Source: Zoroaster sp. YZ-2022
Lineage: Eukaryota > Echinodermata > Asteroidea > Forcipulatida > Zoroasteridae
Assembly: GCA_029582265.1 (NCBI GenBank)
Contig: CM055837.1
Coordinates: 8,693,926 to 8,757,925 of the forward strand
Length of the DNA: 64,000 nt
Direction: 5' to 3'
Part shown: positions 12,325 to 24,929 of the stretch, piece by piece
How the letters are laid out: the number at the start of each line of letters is the position of its first letter
Position numbering within the stretch: position 1 is the stretch's first letter
Position numbers and translations under genes: made by a program
Notes under the pieces: model-generated
What the model was told of the DNA's origin: nothing
Database searches by the model: none
Seen by the model: the letters and a program-made list of their open reading frames with translations, nothing else

Positions 12325-12800
12325 ACCTGACTGAATTTTTTTGGAAAGAATGTCCCATCCCACCGCCACTTTTTAAAGGGGTTTTGGGGACTTTTTGCAA
12401 CCACTAACCAGTTGCAAATATTCTATCGATTTTTATGGTACAGAAAGCAAAACTATCTTTAAAATCCACTTTTATGATGGTTTTTTGACCTTATTTCCGT
12501 TCTAAAAATCCTCCCTTCAGAAAATAGAAGATCCTATTATAGTTGCCACTCACATGTACAATTTTTTGTTTTGGTAAAATTTTGGGGGTTTTTGACATCA
12601 GACTGACATATTGAATTCGCCTTTACCAAAATGGCTATTTTCGAAAAAAATTCCTGGAAAAATTTTGAAGTATATGTCATCATCATCATTTTCCCCCACC
12701 TTACGAGGTAGGTAAATTACTTTTTTGGGTTTATATTGAATGAAAAAATTGGGGTCAGATAAATTCTAAATTTTCAATTTTGCCTACCTTGATGTTTCTT
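12325..12800. repeat. Dispersed repeat copy A (homopolymer-rich)
   Basis: Matches 18520-19000 in the same orientation: GAATGTC(C/T)...ACCGCCACTTTT, then TTTAAAATCCACTTT-like words, then CCTTCAGAAAATAG and GAAGTATAT. This copy contains many extra bases inside homopolymers compared with the other. Confidence 0.75.
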
Positions 12801-14500
12801 TTTCTTTTTTTTTCCTAAACCCTGCAAATGGCAGGGAAAACTTTTGTACCACTCGGGTGGTAAAAAATCTTTAAATAAATGGTAATTAATTTTAGGAATG
12901 TCGGATAATAAAAAATTAAGTCAGCATCCATCTTCATTATGAAAAAATAACCCAAAATTTTAAATTTCCCAACAAAAATTCATTTCCATAATTATTCACA
13001 CCCCCAAAAGGTTGAATATTCTTAGCTCATTACAAAGTTATTTTTTAATATATTACAAAGTATCGTAAAACCCCATTATAAAGATCCCTTTTTTCCAAAC
13101 AGTGCTGTTTTTTTCCCAAAAAGTCCCTTTTTAAATTTTTTTGATGGATTTGGGGGGGTTTTGGGGTTTATAGTTTATTTTTGGTTAAAGGATTTTTGTT
13201 GGTAAAGGTATTAACATGGTAACTATTGAAAATAATCCCCCAAATTATTTTTTTAAATTGCCCTAAAAACGTATGAAAATATAATGTCAACAACAAAGAC
13301 ACGATACTGAGGACAAAACCACAATGAGATTTTAAAAGGGCCCTGACGACATAAGTTAAATTTCAAATTTTATTTTCACATAGGCCTAAACCCAACTTTT
13401 TTTAAAAAAAATATGAAAGTGCGTTAGGTCCAGATTTTTTTAAAATTTTTTTAAAAATTTAATTTCCCTACATTACCTGAAATTGGGAAAAAATTCTGTG
13501 ATCGTTCGCCCCGGAGGGGAAATTTTTTATGTACTTTAAACCCCAACACCCCTGACTTGGTTAGACCATTCCTTGCTCGATGGTTAACATGGACTTTTGG
13601 CAATATCCCCTCAACCTTACCGTCTATTGCTTCCACCCACTTGCCCCAAAAAAAAACTTTGTCCTTTTCCCAAAAATGATAACAATTTGGATTCCATCTA
13701 GATAAATTTAATAAAAATTTCAGAGCCAATTTGTTTTTTTGCTGCATGCTGCGCGTGCATCCCGGGGCGGTCTGACCTGCGGGTCCGAAAACTCAAACTA
13801 TTCTATTCTAATTAGATAATGCATATACACACATAGGCCGTTTCTGGGGAAAAAGGGTCGGTAGGGTTTCCCCTTCCCTGAATAGTTGTTCGTTTAAATT
13901 TTATTTTCGACCGGGAAGGGAGGGGGTCAAATTAGGATGTTCTGGTAAGAAATGTGACATAGTTAAAGGTTTTTAAGATGAAAAATTGGGGTATTTTCTG
14001 GGGTTTCCCTGAAAAGGGGTTTTTGAATTTATTTGAATTTTTTTTGGGGAAATTTTCCCCCGGTTTCGACCAGGGAGATCGGGGGGGGTCACGTTTAATT
14101 TTTTTCCCACAAAATTTAAAAGGGCCCTTAACATGGTGAAAAAAGACGGAAAATATCTTTTTGGGGTTTCCCTTGGTATGTTTTTTTAAAATTTTAAACC
14201 CCCATTTGGGTAATTCGTTCTGATGACCTCACTAGGGCGTCACCGGGGTACAACTACGTTTTAAAAGGTTTAAAATTTACTTTAAAAAGGTCTAACTTTT
14301 TTGGGTTTGTAATTAAAAATTTTTTGGGGGTTCTGGGGAAAAGTTTTATTGGGGAAGAAAAAAAAGAAAAAAAACTAAAAGCTCAATTGTATTAAGTAAA
14401 AATACCCGGCTTTTTTCAATTTTTTATTTTAATTTTCCCCTTTGAGCCGTGGGGACTTTTGAAATGTTAGAACATCATTAAAATGGTTAGGGATCAAATA
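12800..14500. other. Low-complexity, probably poor-consensus stretch; no gene
   Basis: Runs of A, T, G and C of four to nine bases are unusually dense and follow each other (for example GGGGGGGTTTTGGGGTTT near 13150). A 98-codon minus-strand open frame at 13451-13747 lies in this zone and is not trusted. Confidence 0.5.
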
Positions 14501-14559
14501 ATTAGCTACAAGATGACACAAAAGATTGTTAGTTAATGTCATATAGTTTTGGCGATATG

Positions 14560-15590
14560 ATTGTTTAACAGAAAATCAAGCAAACTAATGTAATTCAAAA
14601 CCGATGACGTCATGATGACATAACCTGTTTCACACTTAAATTTTGGCTTGCAATCTACAACATCATAAATGTTTGTATCCATTTTGTGTCATTGGTAAGT
14701 GTAATTTATATATCGCACCTTTTTTAAAAAACATGTCGCTAGAGGGCGCTTTTCTTACTAAACATATAATGATGTCATCAAACGTACATTGTGATAAGAG
14801 TACACGTCAGTGATAATGTCGCACAAACCCATATTGGTATCTTTGTACCACGGTATCTGTAGAGTTTCCAACCACATTGCTATATTTGAACTTGTGGTTT
14901 TTCGACCGAAGCAAACGTCACAATAAGGTCATATTTGCACGAATTGTCAAGTGGGTAACGACCCACAATATGGCCTGCCAAAGATCATAATTACCGCTAT
15001 TGGGTTCAAAAGTTATAAATGTTTTAATAGTTTTCAATATTAATTTTTAACTTAGTGTAACTTGATCTGATGACGCTCATAATGGACGTAATTTTGCTTT
15101 GATATTTAAGTTGATTCATAAGCTACAATATGACATATCATTTGTGGTAGTGTAACAGCAAGTGTTGGGAATCAAAGTGAAAATAAACGTCTTTTTTAAA
15201 ACCTGTCGCTAGAGGGCGCTTGCATAGAAGGATGACGTCATCAAACCTACTATCCAAAGAGTACACCCTACTGATACATTAATATATACCGAAATCATAG
15301 CATTATTTTTTATCATATTGGCTGTAGAGTCTTTAAACTTGAACTCCGGTTTGGACCGGAAGCTAAGGTCAAAATGGGGTCCATATCTGTGCACGAAATA
15401 AAGGGAGGGTAACGACCTACAATATGCCACATAGATGAAATTGATAGCATATGGTTCCTGTGAGTTATTAATTTATTTATGTTTTCATCATTAATCATTG
15501 ATTTAGTGTAACTTGACACCTGATGACGTAATTATGACGTCATTGCAATATGCACACTATTGCCTTTTAATCCGGTTAAGTTTCATTGCA
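14560..15590. repeat. Tandem repeat, period about 470 bp, ~2.2 units
   Basis: GTCGCTAGAGGGCGCT occurs at 14735-14750 and 15205-15220, exactly 470 bases apart. Between them the order is conserved: ATGTCATCAAACNTAC, AGAGTACAC, TCTGTAGAGT, GGTAACGACC(C/T)ACAATATG, TTAGTGTAACTTGA and a TGACGTCA-type word. A partial unit precedes 14735 (GATGACGTCATGATGACATA at about 14603). There is no long open frame. Confidence 0.8.
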
Positions 15591-15599
15591 ATCGTATTT

Positions 15600-18200
15600 A
15601 TAACCACTGCAAAAGGGGCGTTCAGAATGAAACATGTGTTATTGCAATGCACTTTCCCGGTACGGAAAAAGGGCTAAAAATTAAAAAGAAAAAGAAAAAA
15701 AGAAAAAAGAAAAAACTTTAAAAACAACTAGAGTTGTTTCACAGGCTTCGCCAGCGAGTCAGCTAAAAACGAACAATATAAACAAGAGGTTGTTTGGGTT
15801 TTCACCAACCCAAACACCTAATAAATGGTCCGTTTTATTTTTTATTATAAGAGGTCCACATATTTTCAGTCACAGTTGTTCAATTTATAAGACCATGCTC
15901 TTCTGCCAAGTAAGATTAAGCTTACACTGCTGGTAACCAAGCAACCAAGACACTAGCCCCTCCCAATCCACCAATTAGCACACATATATCAACTGCCGCA
16001 CCCTACTGGTCACACCTCACCCTATCCCTCACCCCACCCCACATGACCCTATCCACATTGATTTGAACAATGATTAAGATGTTTAAATTAAAGACACAAA
16101 ACAATAAAAAACATCGGTTTATTCAGTAGCGTTTTCTATAAATGTAAGCCCCTTATTGTATTTTCGTGTTTACACACTGAAGGTTGCATTATTCGGCAAA
16201 AATACAAGCGTTTTATTGAAGCTTCCGGACCGACACATGTGAGAACCGTTATCTGTCATCCAGATTTGTGTATGGCGCTGTTGGGTTTGTACTGAATCTC
16301 GAAAGGTTTTTCATCATACCTACACTTTTTCTACAAAAACATTAACACTATATTAATTATTGGAAAAAATTCTAAGTCACATGCACACGTCTCAATTGTG
16401 TGTTTAGTAATGGACAAAACAAGCTCACTGGATGTTCATACATTTTCCTGTGTGTAGTTTGTCCTCTGTCGCTTTTTTAAGAATTAAGGACATTCTGTTA
16501 TATTTCATTATTTGTCATATTCTGATACAGTGATAGAAAGGCATGACAGTGATATTTTTTCCTAATTTATTATGGTTACCAGCAATCATGAGATGGCACC
16601 AGCAAAAATAATTAAAAACCCAAAATTCCATTTTTAAAACCCCTTCTACACATGGTGGGAAAAGCCCCACCCGATCCAACCTTAAATTATGTTCCCCTTT
16701 AAAAAGCCAAACCTTCAGCACATAACCCATTTTGGTACAAGCGGAGCCTGCTTTTTTGTCCTTCAAAGGAAAACCCCCCTTTCCCCAAGTCTTATTCCAA
16801 ATTTTCAATGCCAGCTACCCAAAAAGGGGTCCAATAAATGTTTGAACATTATTAGCATATTCTACAATGTCGATGGAAGACCACTTTACCCCAGTGATCT
16901 CAGTGGTGTGACAGTGTGTATACACTGCAATGTTAATCCCCAGCTTGGAGTGGCATGAATGAGCTGTTTAAAAATCAATCCCCCTGATTGTAGGACCAAG
17001 GAGGGTTTTGGAGGATCAAACCCCTATACAAGGGGTTAAAGTTTTGGCGCGATTAATTTGTGCCATCATTATCATCAGCTTTGTTGGTGTTCAGCAGATA
17101 AACCCCATCGCCAGGATGCCCTGACAAAAAATGCCCTGTCACTATTAAAAAAATACAATTTTTGTATCACTAGAAAGAGATTTCCCAAAGACAACTTCAA
17201 TGGTGTGAAAAATAGCTCATCACATTTTCATTTGCATTTGCGTTGCTTATATCATATATCATCCCAGCACTGGTCAACTTAAATCAATGAAAAAAGTCGT
17301 AAAAGAAGGTAGGAATACAGCCGCCACTTCTACATATCCTATAACAAGATAGTGTGAGGATTATGAACGATAGTCACAATGAATGTATGCAAATGTGAGA
17401 TGTTGGTAATTTTGTCGTGTGTTAAAACATGCACACTGTGTGCAATCAAGGACAATCTTTCAAATGGGTTCAGTTCAATATAATTTACATTGCCTTAAAC
17501 TAGTATCTTGAGGTTTTACCTTTTAATGGTAGTCATTGGAGTGAAAAAAATACTACCAAAACCAGTCCATCGATAGCTTGCATCCATTTTAGGGCATGAC
17601 CTCAAAGTTTATTTCTTTTGCAAACACTGAAACATTTAAATAAAATAACATTTAATGATTCCTTTTTTAAATTCAAACAAAATAAAAACTTTGGGAAACT
17701 TGTCATATGATGTTCTGTTGCGGTCTCAAGACCAGTATCGAGGGGCCAAAAACTGTATTTAATGGAAAATAAAAAAAATATATAATAGAACAGAAATCCA
17801 GGCCTGTACAAAACATCCTCCAAAAATTGTGGTTGTATTAAGCTGACGTTCTTGAGAATCACGGTATAATAATTACACCCACTCGAAAAAGATTGGCCAA
17901 TAGCCTGAAAATGGAAGGTTTTCCATATTTTGAATGTTCGATTTGTTTATAAAGTGTAGGCCTAAAGAATCCAACCCTCACTTTCTTGGATTGAAGTTGA
18001 ATCTAAACAATGTTTTAAAATTTGTTTTGTAATCTTTTCTGCAGACTGGGCTCGCTGGGATGATGGGAATAACATGATACTTCAACTTGGTGTAGCACGC
18101 ATGTCTCTTCCCGCGTCCCAATAACGTTGTAGCTCTACTCCAGGATGTTTTCAACTTGGGGGATTTCTGTGAAAAACTTAGTAGGTTTGAGATATAGTAT
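15600..18200. other. No gene seen
   Basis: A purine-rich run of AAAAAGAAAAAGAAAAAAAG type lies at about 15675-15720. The remainder is unremarkable AT-rich DNA with short open frames only. Confidence 0.55.
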
Positions 18201-18204
18201 CAAA

Positions 18205-18310
18205 GGGTTAAAAGGGGAAGGCACAACATTGGGGTACGCTGTCCATTTCAATCTTCTAGTTTTCAAGAAAAAAACTTTAAACCCAGAAAGTTTCATCACA
18301 ATAGGTTCCC
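18205..18310. repeat. Degenerate copy of the AAGGGAAGGTACAACATTGG repeat
   Basis: GGTTAAAAGGGGAAGGCAC then AACATTGG at 18206-18232 matches the left terminal repeat of the TTAA-flanked elements at 41826 and 51952, with changes. The right end is not recognised. Confidence 0.4.
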
Positions 18311-18519
18311 ACATTGGAGAAAGAACAAAAAACTGTTATAAGTTCGGTTATGTTTTAATTTTACTCCATTATTGTTCAGTATATGATTGGTACTCTGACC
18401 AACTTCACATCAAGTTAGCTTTCAGATTAGTAAGGTAGTCATTTTGTGTTCAGGTCATAATTACCAATACTATACTCCCTTTTAAATGACTATAAGTGTA
18501 ACACCAGAGCCTTGATGAG

Positions 18520-19000
18520 TAAAAAAAAGAATGTCTTATCCAACCGCCACTTTTAAGGTTTTTTTATTTGCAAACCCATCAACCAGATAAAAAGTACTTT
18601 ATCGACGAGGGTACAGAAAGTGAAAATCATCTAAAATCCACTTTTTATGAGAGTTTTTCGGACTTTATTCCCCTTCTAAAAGTCCTCCTTCAGAAAATAG
18701 TAGTAATCCTATTATAGTTTCCACTGCACATGTACAATGACCGCGATGGTCACTATTAGGGAGTTGACGATAAAGACCGACATAGGAAGTCATCGTATAC
18801 CAAACATTTCTGATTTTGTTTTCATGAAACAAATATTCTGGAATAAATTTGAAGTATATAACCATTATCTATATGTTCTCCACCTTTACTGAGTAGGTAA
18901 GATTGCATTATTAGTTATGAGAAAAAATGTTGCAGTTGGATACAGCCCAAATTTTGTGCCAGTTACATATGAAGATGTTTTCGTTTTGTCTTTTACCTAA
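18520..19000. repeat. Dispersed repeat copy B
   Basis: Counterpart of 12325-12800, with fewer homopolymer extensions. It carries no open frame that is also open in copy A. Confidence 0.75.
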
Positions 19001-22000
19001 ATTAAATAAATTTAAATTTTGATAATTTAACAACAAAAAACAGGAGGTCAACAATTCATGCTATGAATGTTGAATTGTTGAGAAAGGCACTACACTGGCA
19101 ACTGTTGTCAGGTTTCTGTATGATGGTTTATTTTAACCCTCCCTATAGGTTTAAGCACTCCAAAGACACTCCCAAAAATTTGTATGTCTCTCTCTTAACC
19201 TACTTGGACTTTGTGCAGTGCACCAAATACATGTGTACATGCAAACACATGGGTTGTGTGATAGGTCAAACCCAAAGACACCTTTGCTAAAAATTGTATG
19301 TAACCTGAACTCCATTGAATTTGGTGTAGCACTCATACACAGCTCTGTGTGACTCTCATGTGGCTTGACCTCCACAATTGGCAATGCAACCCCAAAAATA
19401 CTCAAGTGACTGTCAGGAGTGTCAGGTTGACTGGGCATAGAGGGTTAATGCCAGTCGGCTGCCTCAGAAGCATATTTTCTCTTTGAACCAACCAGTCTGC
19501 AGTCAAGACTTTAGTAAATATATGGGAAAAAAACCATTGAGCAAAATGTTTATGGTTAACATTTTTAAAAATGTGCTTACGTCTGCAATCATCTTTTTAA
19601 CAGAATATTTTACTTATAGGAAAAGGACAATAAATAATTAAAATTCAGTTCATAGATGTTCTAGAAGCATGGTTTACACAAATGTTGCCAAAATTAATTT
19701 ATGGTAGGTCCTTCAAATTATTAAGGAGGTACTTTTTCTGACTATTTATATACCGGATTTTACCGCCAGAACCCAATGTTGTACAGTATGTTAAAAGGGA
19801 AAAGGGACGACAGCACCGATTTATAATCTAAACTATCTTGATGGCTCCAAACATCCAGTATTATAATTTTGTCTGTAAACGTATTGTATACAGAATAATT
19901 GCAAAAATCAATTATCATTTAAAAGGCGGATGTAAATGAAGCATTTTTTAGTTCATTTATCATTGGTCTTCACAGATGAAGAAAATAGTATTCAGCCAAG
20001 TTTGATTTACATTACTGCAACTATGATGACCCCAAAACCTCTAATTACACCCAAAAACGTAAACGGGAAACGGTAAACAATGCAGTTCTTAAAACAGGTG
20101 AACTATGTGTAAAACAAAACCCTTTAGTGCTTTGTATTAACCTCAATACTTCAGCCAGAAAGTACCCTATCATGGTCAAAACCAGTCAACAATGGTCAAC
20201 TCATTTTTACCCTTTAAGTCACAAAAAGGGGTTTAAAAGCAGCAAACAAAAAACGAATGCATTTTAATATTTTCTTGTAAAAATAACACGTTGAAACAAT
20301 CACATGTTCACTTCTCAACATTTTTCCCCAAAATGTGTACAATTCTTCGATTCCAGGGAAAAATGCCTTATTCATCAATACAGTACATCGTAGATGGAAG
20401 GATTCCAAAATCACGTATAATCCTATATATGAAATAAGTTGCAAAGCAAATTTATTTTGAGTTTTTTTAAAACTGAAACATCAACCATTGGGTAGATCTA
20501 TTTATACTAAATTGTTGACAATTTGTCAAAAGGGAAAATATTGAAACATTTGTATAAATCTGCATGTCTTGGATGTCATTGTTTTTAAGAGTTAAAGGGG
20601 AATAAGAAAATACCTTAGTTTTATGTAGCACTGGCTGGCACAGAGAAAGTTGAAATCTGTAAAAGCTTCTGGTCATCAAACATGAGAATGATATTGGGGA
20701 GCATTTATTTGGAGTGATAATTATAAATTCTGTAACTTTATTTTTGTACAGGTTGTTGAGACAAATGACTACAATGCAATCTGCCGCCCTGTTTATGTCT
20801 TCATTCAAGGCCTTGTTGACATCAATGCGATAAAAAGTAAGTTTTCTCATTAAAACTTTGGGTCCACATTTTGAGCATAAAAAACCATGCAGTTTCAGTA
20901 AAATAAATTGTTTAACCAGTTCATATTAGGAAAAAAGGTTTTTCTGTGCCGGTTTCTTTTCCCCACAAATACGTTAATGGAAGCTTCCACGCGCATGGGC
21001 CACGCTCACATACAATATTCGGAGGTTTTCCTCTGGGCGTGTATGAGACGCTCTCCGTGGTACAAAAAGAAATTGCACAAAGGCTGGGTTCGATGCGAAC
21101 TTGGGTTTAATAACTTGATGTTGTGGGTCGTTTCAGAAATCCCAATCTGTACTATCTAGCCCATATTGATAGTTTGTTATATCCACTTTCTCCCCTTGCA
21201 AAGCAAATATCTGTAGTACAGCTGTCAGAGCCCCAACATTTGACAAATAGTGTTGTCATCACTCCCACAGGGACTTTTTTGCAATATAATTCACAGATGG
21301 ACGGCACAGGTACTATCATTTCTTAGGAGATACTTTATTTATTTTGGCATTCCTAAAATTGTTTTCACTCATTTATGTAGCAACTTAAGTACAGGGTGTC
21401 AATGAAGCACCAAACATGGATATCTTCTTGCTTGACATGCTAATTCCAGCATTTAATTAGTATATATATTGTTGATTTCTCATTAATCTTTTTACTGGGG
21501 ACTTATCTAGAGAAACTAGACAGCTGATTGTAATTTAGCAAAGAGAACTCTTTTTCCCACATGTAAATTCAAAATGTTTTACATTACAAAACTTTAAAAA
21601 CTGTTTGAGGAGAATACTAAGTCACTGTTTGAATTGGAACCAATTAAAATACATTGTTAAAATGTTTTAAAAATTTTTTTAAATTTCCCAAGTGCAGAAC
21701 ACTCCTTGAAATTTCCAAAACTGTTACCTAAATTAATTTCACTTTAAAACTAATAAAAATTGTTATGCCGTTGTTTATATTATCACACACACACCCAACT
21801 CATTCCTTAAATTACCAATGGTCGTAAAACATTTTAAAGTATGATTGTACAAAATCCCTCTCTTGTTGGTACTTGGTCAGGATGAAATAAAACATTTCTT
21901 TATACAGTTTGATTGTTACTCTGTCATTTATTTAACAATATATAATAATAATAATATATATATATATAATAAGTTAAACTACTGAAGAAAAAGTTAAATT

Positions 22001-22030
22001 ACATTGTTTAAAATACATTACTACCTGAGA
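19000..22030. other. No gene seen
   Basis: Short open frames on both strands (for example 20467-20850 minus, 20908-21159 plus) show no domain, signal peptide or repeat. An AT-rich TATAATAATAATAATATATA tract lies at about 21935-21970, just before the heptamer array. Confidence 0.5.
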
Positions 22031-22038
22031 AAAAAAAA

Positions 22039-22480
22039 GGGTTCAGGGTTCAGGGTTCAGGGTTCAGGGTTCAGGGTTCAGGGTTCAGGGTTCAGGGTTC
22101 AGGGTTCAGGGTTCAGGGTTCAGGGTTCAGGGTTCAGGGGGTTCAGGGGGGGTTCAGGGGGGTTCAGGGTTCAGGGTTCAGGGTCCAGGGGGTTTCAGGG
22201 TTCAGGGTTCAGGGGTTTCAAGGGTTTCAGGGTTCAGGGTTCAGGGGTTCAGGGGGTTCAGGGTTCCAGGGGTTCCCAGGTTCAGGGTTCCAGGGTTCAG
22301 GGTTCAGGGTTCTCAGGGTTTTCAGGGTTCAGGGGTTCAGGGTTCAGGGTTCTAGGTTCAGGGGTTTGGGTTCAGGGTTCCCAGGTTCAGGGTTCAGGGG
22401 TTTCGTGTCCAGGGGGTTTAGGTTCAGGGGTTTAGGGGTTTAGGGTTCAGGGTTCAGGGTCTGGGGGTTCAGGGTTCTTC
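22039..22480 (+). repeat. TTCAGGG heptamer array (telomere-variant-like)
   Basis: A perfect head-to-tail array of GGGTTCA from 22039 to about 22137, then increasingly imperfect copies to about 22480. The unit is the common animal telomere repeat TTAGGG with one extra C. The G-rich strand is the plus strand. The array directly abuts a minus-strand retroelement remnant whose other copy (25611 onward) keeps only about three heptamers at the same junction. The 143-codon open frame through the array is a by-product of the repeat. Confidence 0.95.
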
Positions 22481-23712
22481 CAAAAATTTCCAAAAATTCT
22501 TGGCTTCCAGGGAAAGGTACATTGGGGTTGGGGCAGGCTACAATTAATTAAGGGCTTATTTATTCACCAGGGTTAATACATCTGGAAAGCCACATTCAAT
22601 TTAAAATTATGGGTTTACAGGGGGCTTTCAAAATGAACTATAACCCCGACCATTAGTTGATAATTCTTAAGGGAAAGTACATTCATTGGATAATACTAAG
22701 GGGGCCTACCATTGAGCATACTTATACATTCAACCTTATTGGGGTTGTTACCTTCCTTCAAAATTAAAATTACTTACTGTTGGGCAAACATTGTGTTTGG
22801 GGGCCACTTACCATTATTAGGGGTTATTCTTTTTCCCATTTGGATGTTATTCTTCGGTTACAATTGTTGTAAAACACACTATTAAACCTTCAGCACATTT
22901 GGTTAATTAATACCACAGGATTGGGCAACTTGAGCGTTTAAGGGAAGGCATCATTTGAAATTTGGGGGTTAATATTCAGTATTGGGCATTAAACAATGGG
23001 TTTGTACCTTCCTTCCAAAAATAAAATAAATTTACTATTATCAACATTTTTCTGTTACGGTAATCATTACGCCGTACTCCTTTGGGCCGGGCATCTTTAT
23101 GAACAGAGTTGAAAATGACATCACTATCAAGCTTTTCCACCAAGACCAATCTGACCACATTGGGACCTATAACTGCAATTGAATTAGGGTTTTATTAATT
23201 GGGGATATCCAACAGGCTTAATCTCTTCCCGGCCAAAACCACAAAAGTAAAGTTTCAGAAATTTGACTATGCTCACTAAATTCTCTCCATACGCCCAAAA
23301 AAATTTCAGTAGATGCAATGGCGGCATACCGACATTTCGATCAGTACATGCTTTTGGTCACCAAATGTAGGGCTGACGATGGCCGACTTCTCCGCGCCGT
23401 GGTGCTCGGTGTTCCCTTTAAGTTTCTGATGGGGAGATTCTGTTTTCGGCCAATGTACCCCACTCTGTTGCTGGGGCTGAGTGGTACACTCTTGGATGCC
23501 CGCTGCTTGTGTGACATGAGGCAGGTTGTCCCCTCTAAGCGTGTTTGTTGAGATAAACACCAAAGGGGAACCATTTTGGTTCCATTAAAGATTCACGAAA
23601 AACTGTTGTCGCTTCCCTTCAGCAAGCAATCTTGCTTTTAAATTCCTTTTTCTTGGTTTGCCTACAGCTTAACATAACTATACATGTTAACAATAAATTT
23701 GTTCATTTCAAC
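22460..23712 (-). mobile_element. Penelope-like element remnant, copy 1 (minus strand, degenerate)
   Basis: Matches 25611-27260 in order: heptamers, GGTTCTTCCAAAAA, the GGGAAAGTACAT/GTACCTTCC inverted-repeat units, TGTTACGGTAATCATTACG, GACATCACTATC, and finally the nuclease remnant. Compared with copy 2, this copy has extra G, T, A or C bases inserted next to like bases. Its 5' end (minus strand) is near 23712, where similarity with copy 2 stops just before the flanking CATT. Confidence 0.75.
23306..23574 (-). pseudogene. GIY-YIG nuclease remnant of a Penelope-like element (frameshifted)
   Basis: In two overlapping minus-strand frames one reads NRVGYIGRKQNLPIR and LKGNTEHHG...KSAIV, decayed versions of the VYIGETGRNLPIRLKEHR stretch seen at 26924-27166. 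GIY-YIG endonuclease domains sit at the C-terminus of Penelope-like retroelement proteins. Frame changes occur within the domain, so no functional product is possible as assembled; the surrounding homopolymer noise means some of these may be consensus errors. Confidence 0.65.
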
Positions 23713-23772
23713 ATTAAAAGTTTGTCCTTCAAACATGTTCATGACAAATTATGATATTTTCATTTAAAACCC

Positions 23773-23866
23773 TTTTAACTCCTCAGGGCATTGTACTAAA
23801 CCAAATTTAAAAAATCCTTCTAAATCCTCCAACTGGCTTTTGTTGCTCAGGGAGTTAGGGTTTAAA
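23773..23866. repeat. CCTAACTCC-type short inverted-repeat element (reverse copy)
   Basis: Inverted relative to 26307-26395: TTTTAACTCCTCAGGGCATT at one side and GGGAGTTAGGGTTTAA at the other, with AAATCCTCCAACTGGCTTT between. The ends are slightly damaged, so the TTAA flanks are imperfect. Confidence 0.55.
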
Positions 23867-24085
23867 AAGGAACCCAAAACAACCGTCGCCTCTTTTGTGT
23901 ATTATTTATGCTATTCCAAAAAAAAAAAAGCCTTTTCATAATTTGCAGCTGAAATCATTATGAATCAGTGCACCTATAATTCAGGTTACGCGGCTCGCTG
24001 CACAATTTTTGAACAACCTATTGAATGCTTCTTTAAAAAAAGCCTGTAATGTTAATTTTTGCAAAACTTTAAATTTGGGTATTCA

Positions 24086-24682
24086 TTAAAACATCAAACC
24101 ACCACCTTTGTTTCTCATGTTGTCTCTAACAGATCTTTCCAAAATTATGAAACAGGAGTATAAAGGGGGTACATATTTAATAATCTTTTTTGGGGCCCCA
24201 TTTGAGGTGTGCTGTAGTTCCTTGGAAGAAAGGCCGTGTCCTGTCACAAATTGTTGTAGGCAATTGAGGGGGTACAAGTTTTTGGGTGAGATGGAAGGAG
24301 CACTGTTCAGGTAAAACCGGATCTGTTGGGGTTTTTTTCTGAACACAACATCATGTAGCAAATCGCCATCTTGCCTTCTTCTGTTGCTGGTTTGAGATGT
24401 TGTAGAAATCCCTGAGTGTGTCTTCATAGTACAAACCCAAAGGTGGTTTTCATCCAGGGCCCTTTTAGGCTGAGCCACAGCTTGGGCTGAAGTTTGGTCG
24501 ATTTGTGTTGAGGGAAGAGTTTTCAAAAAAACGCTTCCATGAAAATTTTTCAGCCCAAGACCGACAAAATTTAAGATCCCATGAGTGTCCCAGCTGTCTG
24601 TATTCCTTGCAGAACCTGCCCTGAAACTGAAAAAAAAAAACAACCTTTGAAGGAAGGGACACATGTTAGGGGTAGGGCCCAA
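24086..24682 (-). CDS. Unrecognised 198-codon open frame, doubtful
   Basis: This is one of the longest open frames in the gene-poor left half of the window. It begins at a methionine at 24682 and stops at 24086. I do not recognise the product. An alternative minus-strand frame at 24465-24662 (starting with a stretch that includes QFQGRFCKEYRQLGHSWDLK) looks at least as protein-like, so real coding could switch frame here if the consensus has indels, as is suspected for 22.5-24.9 kb. There is no signal peptide, transmembrane segment or known motif. It could be an exon-like remnant, a retroelement piece, or chance. Confidence 0.15.
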   Translation of the reverse strand: MGPTPNMCPFLQRLFFFFSFRAGSARNTDSWDTHGILNFVGLGLKNFHGSVFLKTLPSTQIDQTSAQAVAQPKRALDENHLWVCTMKTHSGISTTSQTSNRRRQDGDLLHDVVFRKKPQQIRFYLNSAPSISPKNLYPLNCLQQFVTGHGLSSKELQHTSNGAPKKIIKYVPPLYSCFIILERSVRDNMRNKGGGLMF

Positions 24683-24929
24683 AAAAATTTCATGAAATTT
24701 TTCTGGTTCAGGGGCCGAGAGGTTTTATGTGGCCCAAATCACTAAGGGAAAGGGGGGGTATCTTGTACGGAAAAGTCCTGTCCAAATTCCAAAACCAGGA
24801 AAGTGGCCCTATGACCTGTAGTTGGGACATTGGTGAATAGGGAAAGACACCATCAAAACTTTTTAAAACCAAGAAATTTTTATTGCTCGTCAAATATCCC
24901 AGACCCATCCCCAACAATTAATGTGTATG

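Noticed and set aside
22004..22435. 143-codon Gly/Phe/Arg/Val/Gln-rich repeat protein
   Set aside because: It is the translation of the TTCAGGG heptamer array; the seven-base unit gives a seven-residue repeat automatically.
22039..22480. Genuine chromosome end
   Set aside because: Sequence continues on both sides and the unit differs from TTAGGG; it is an internal array tied to a retroelement.
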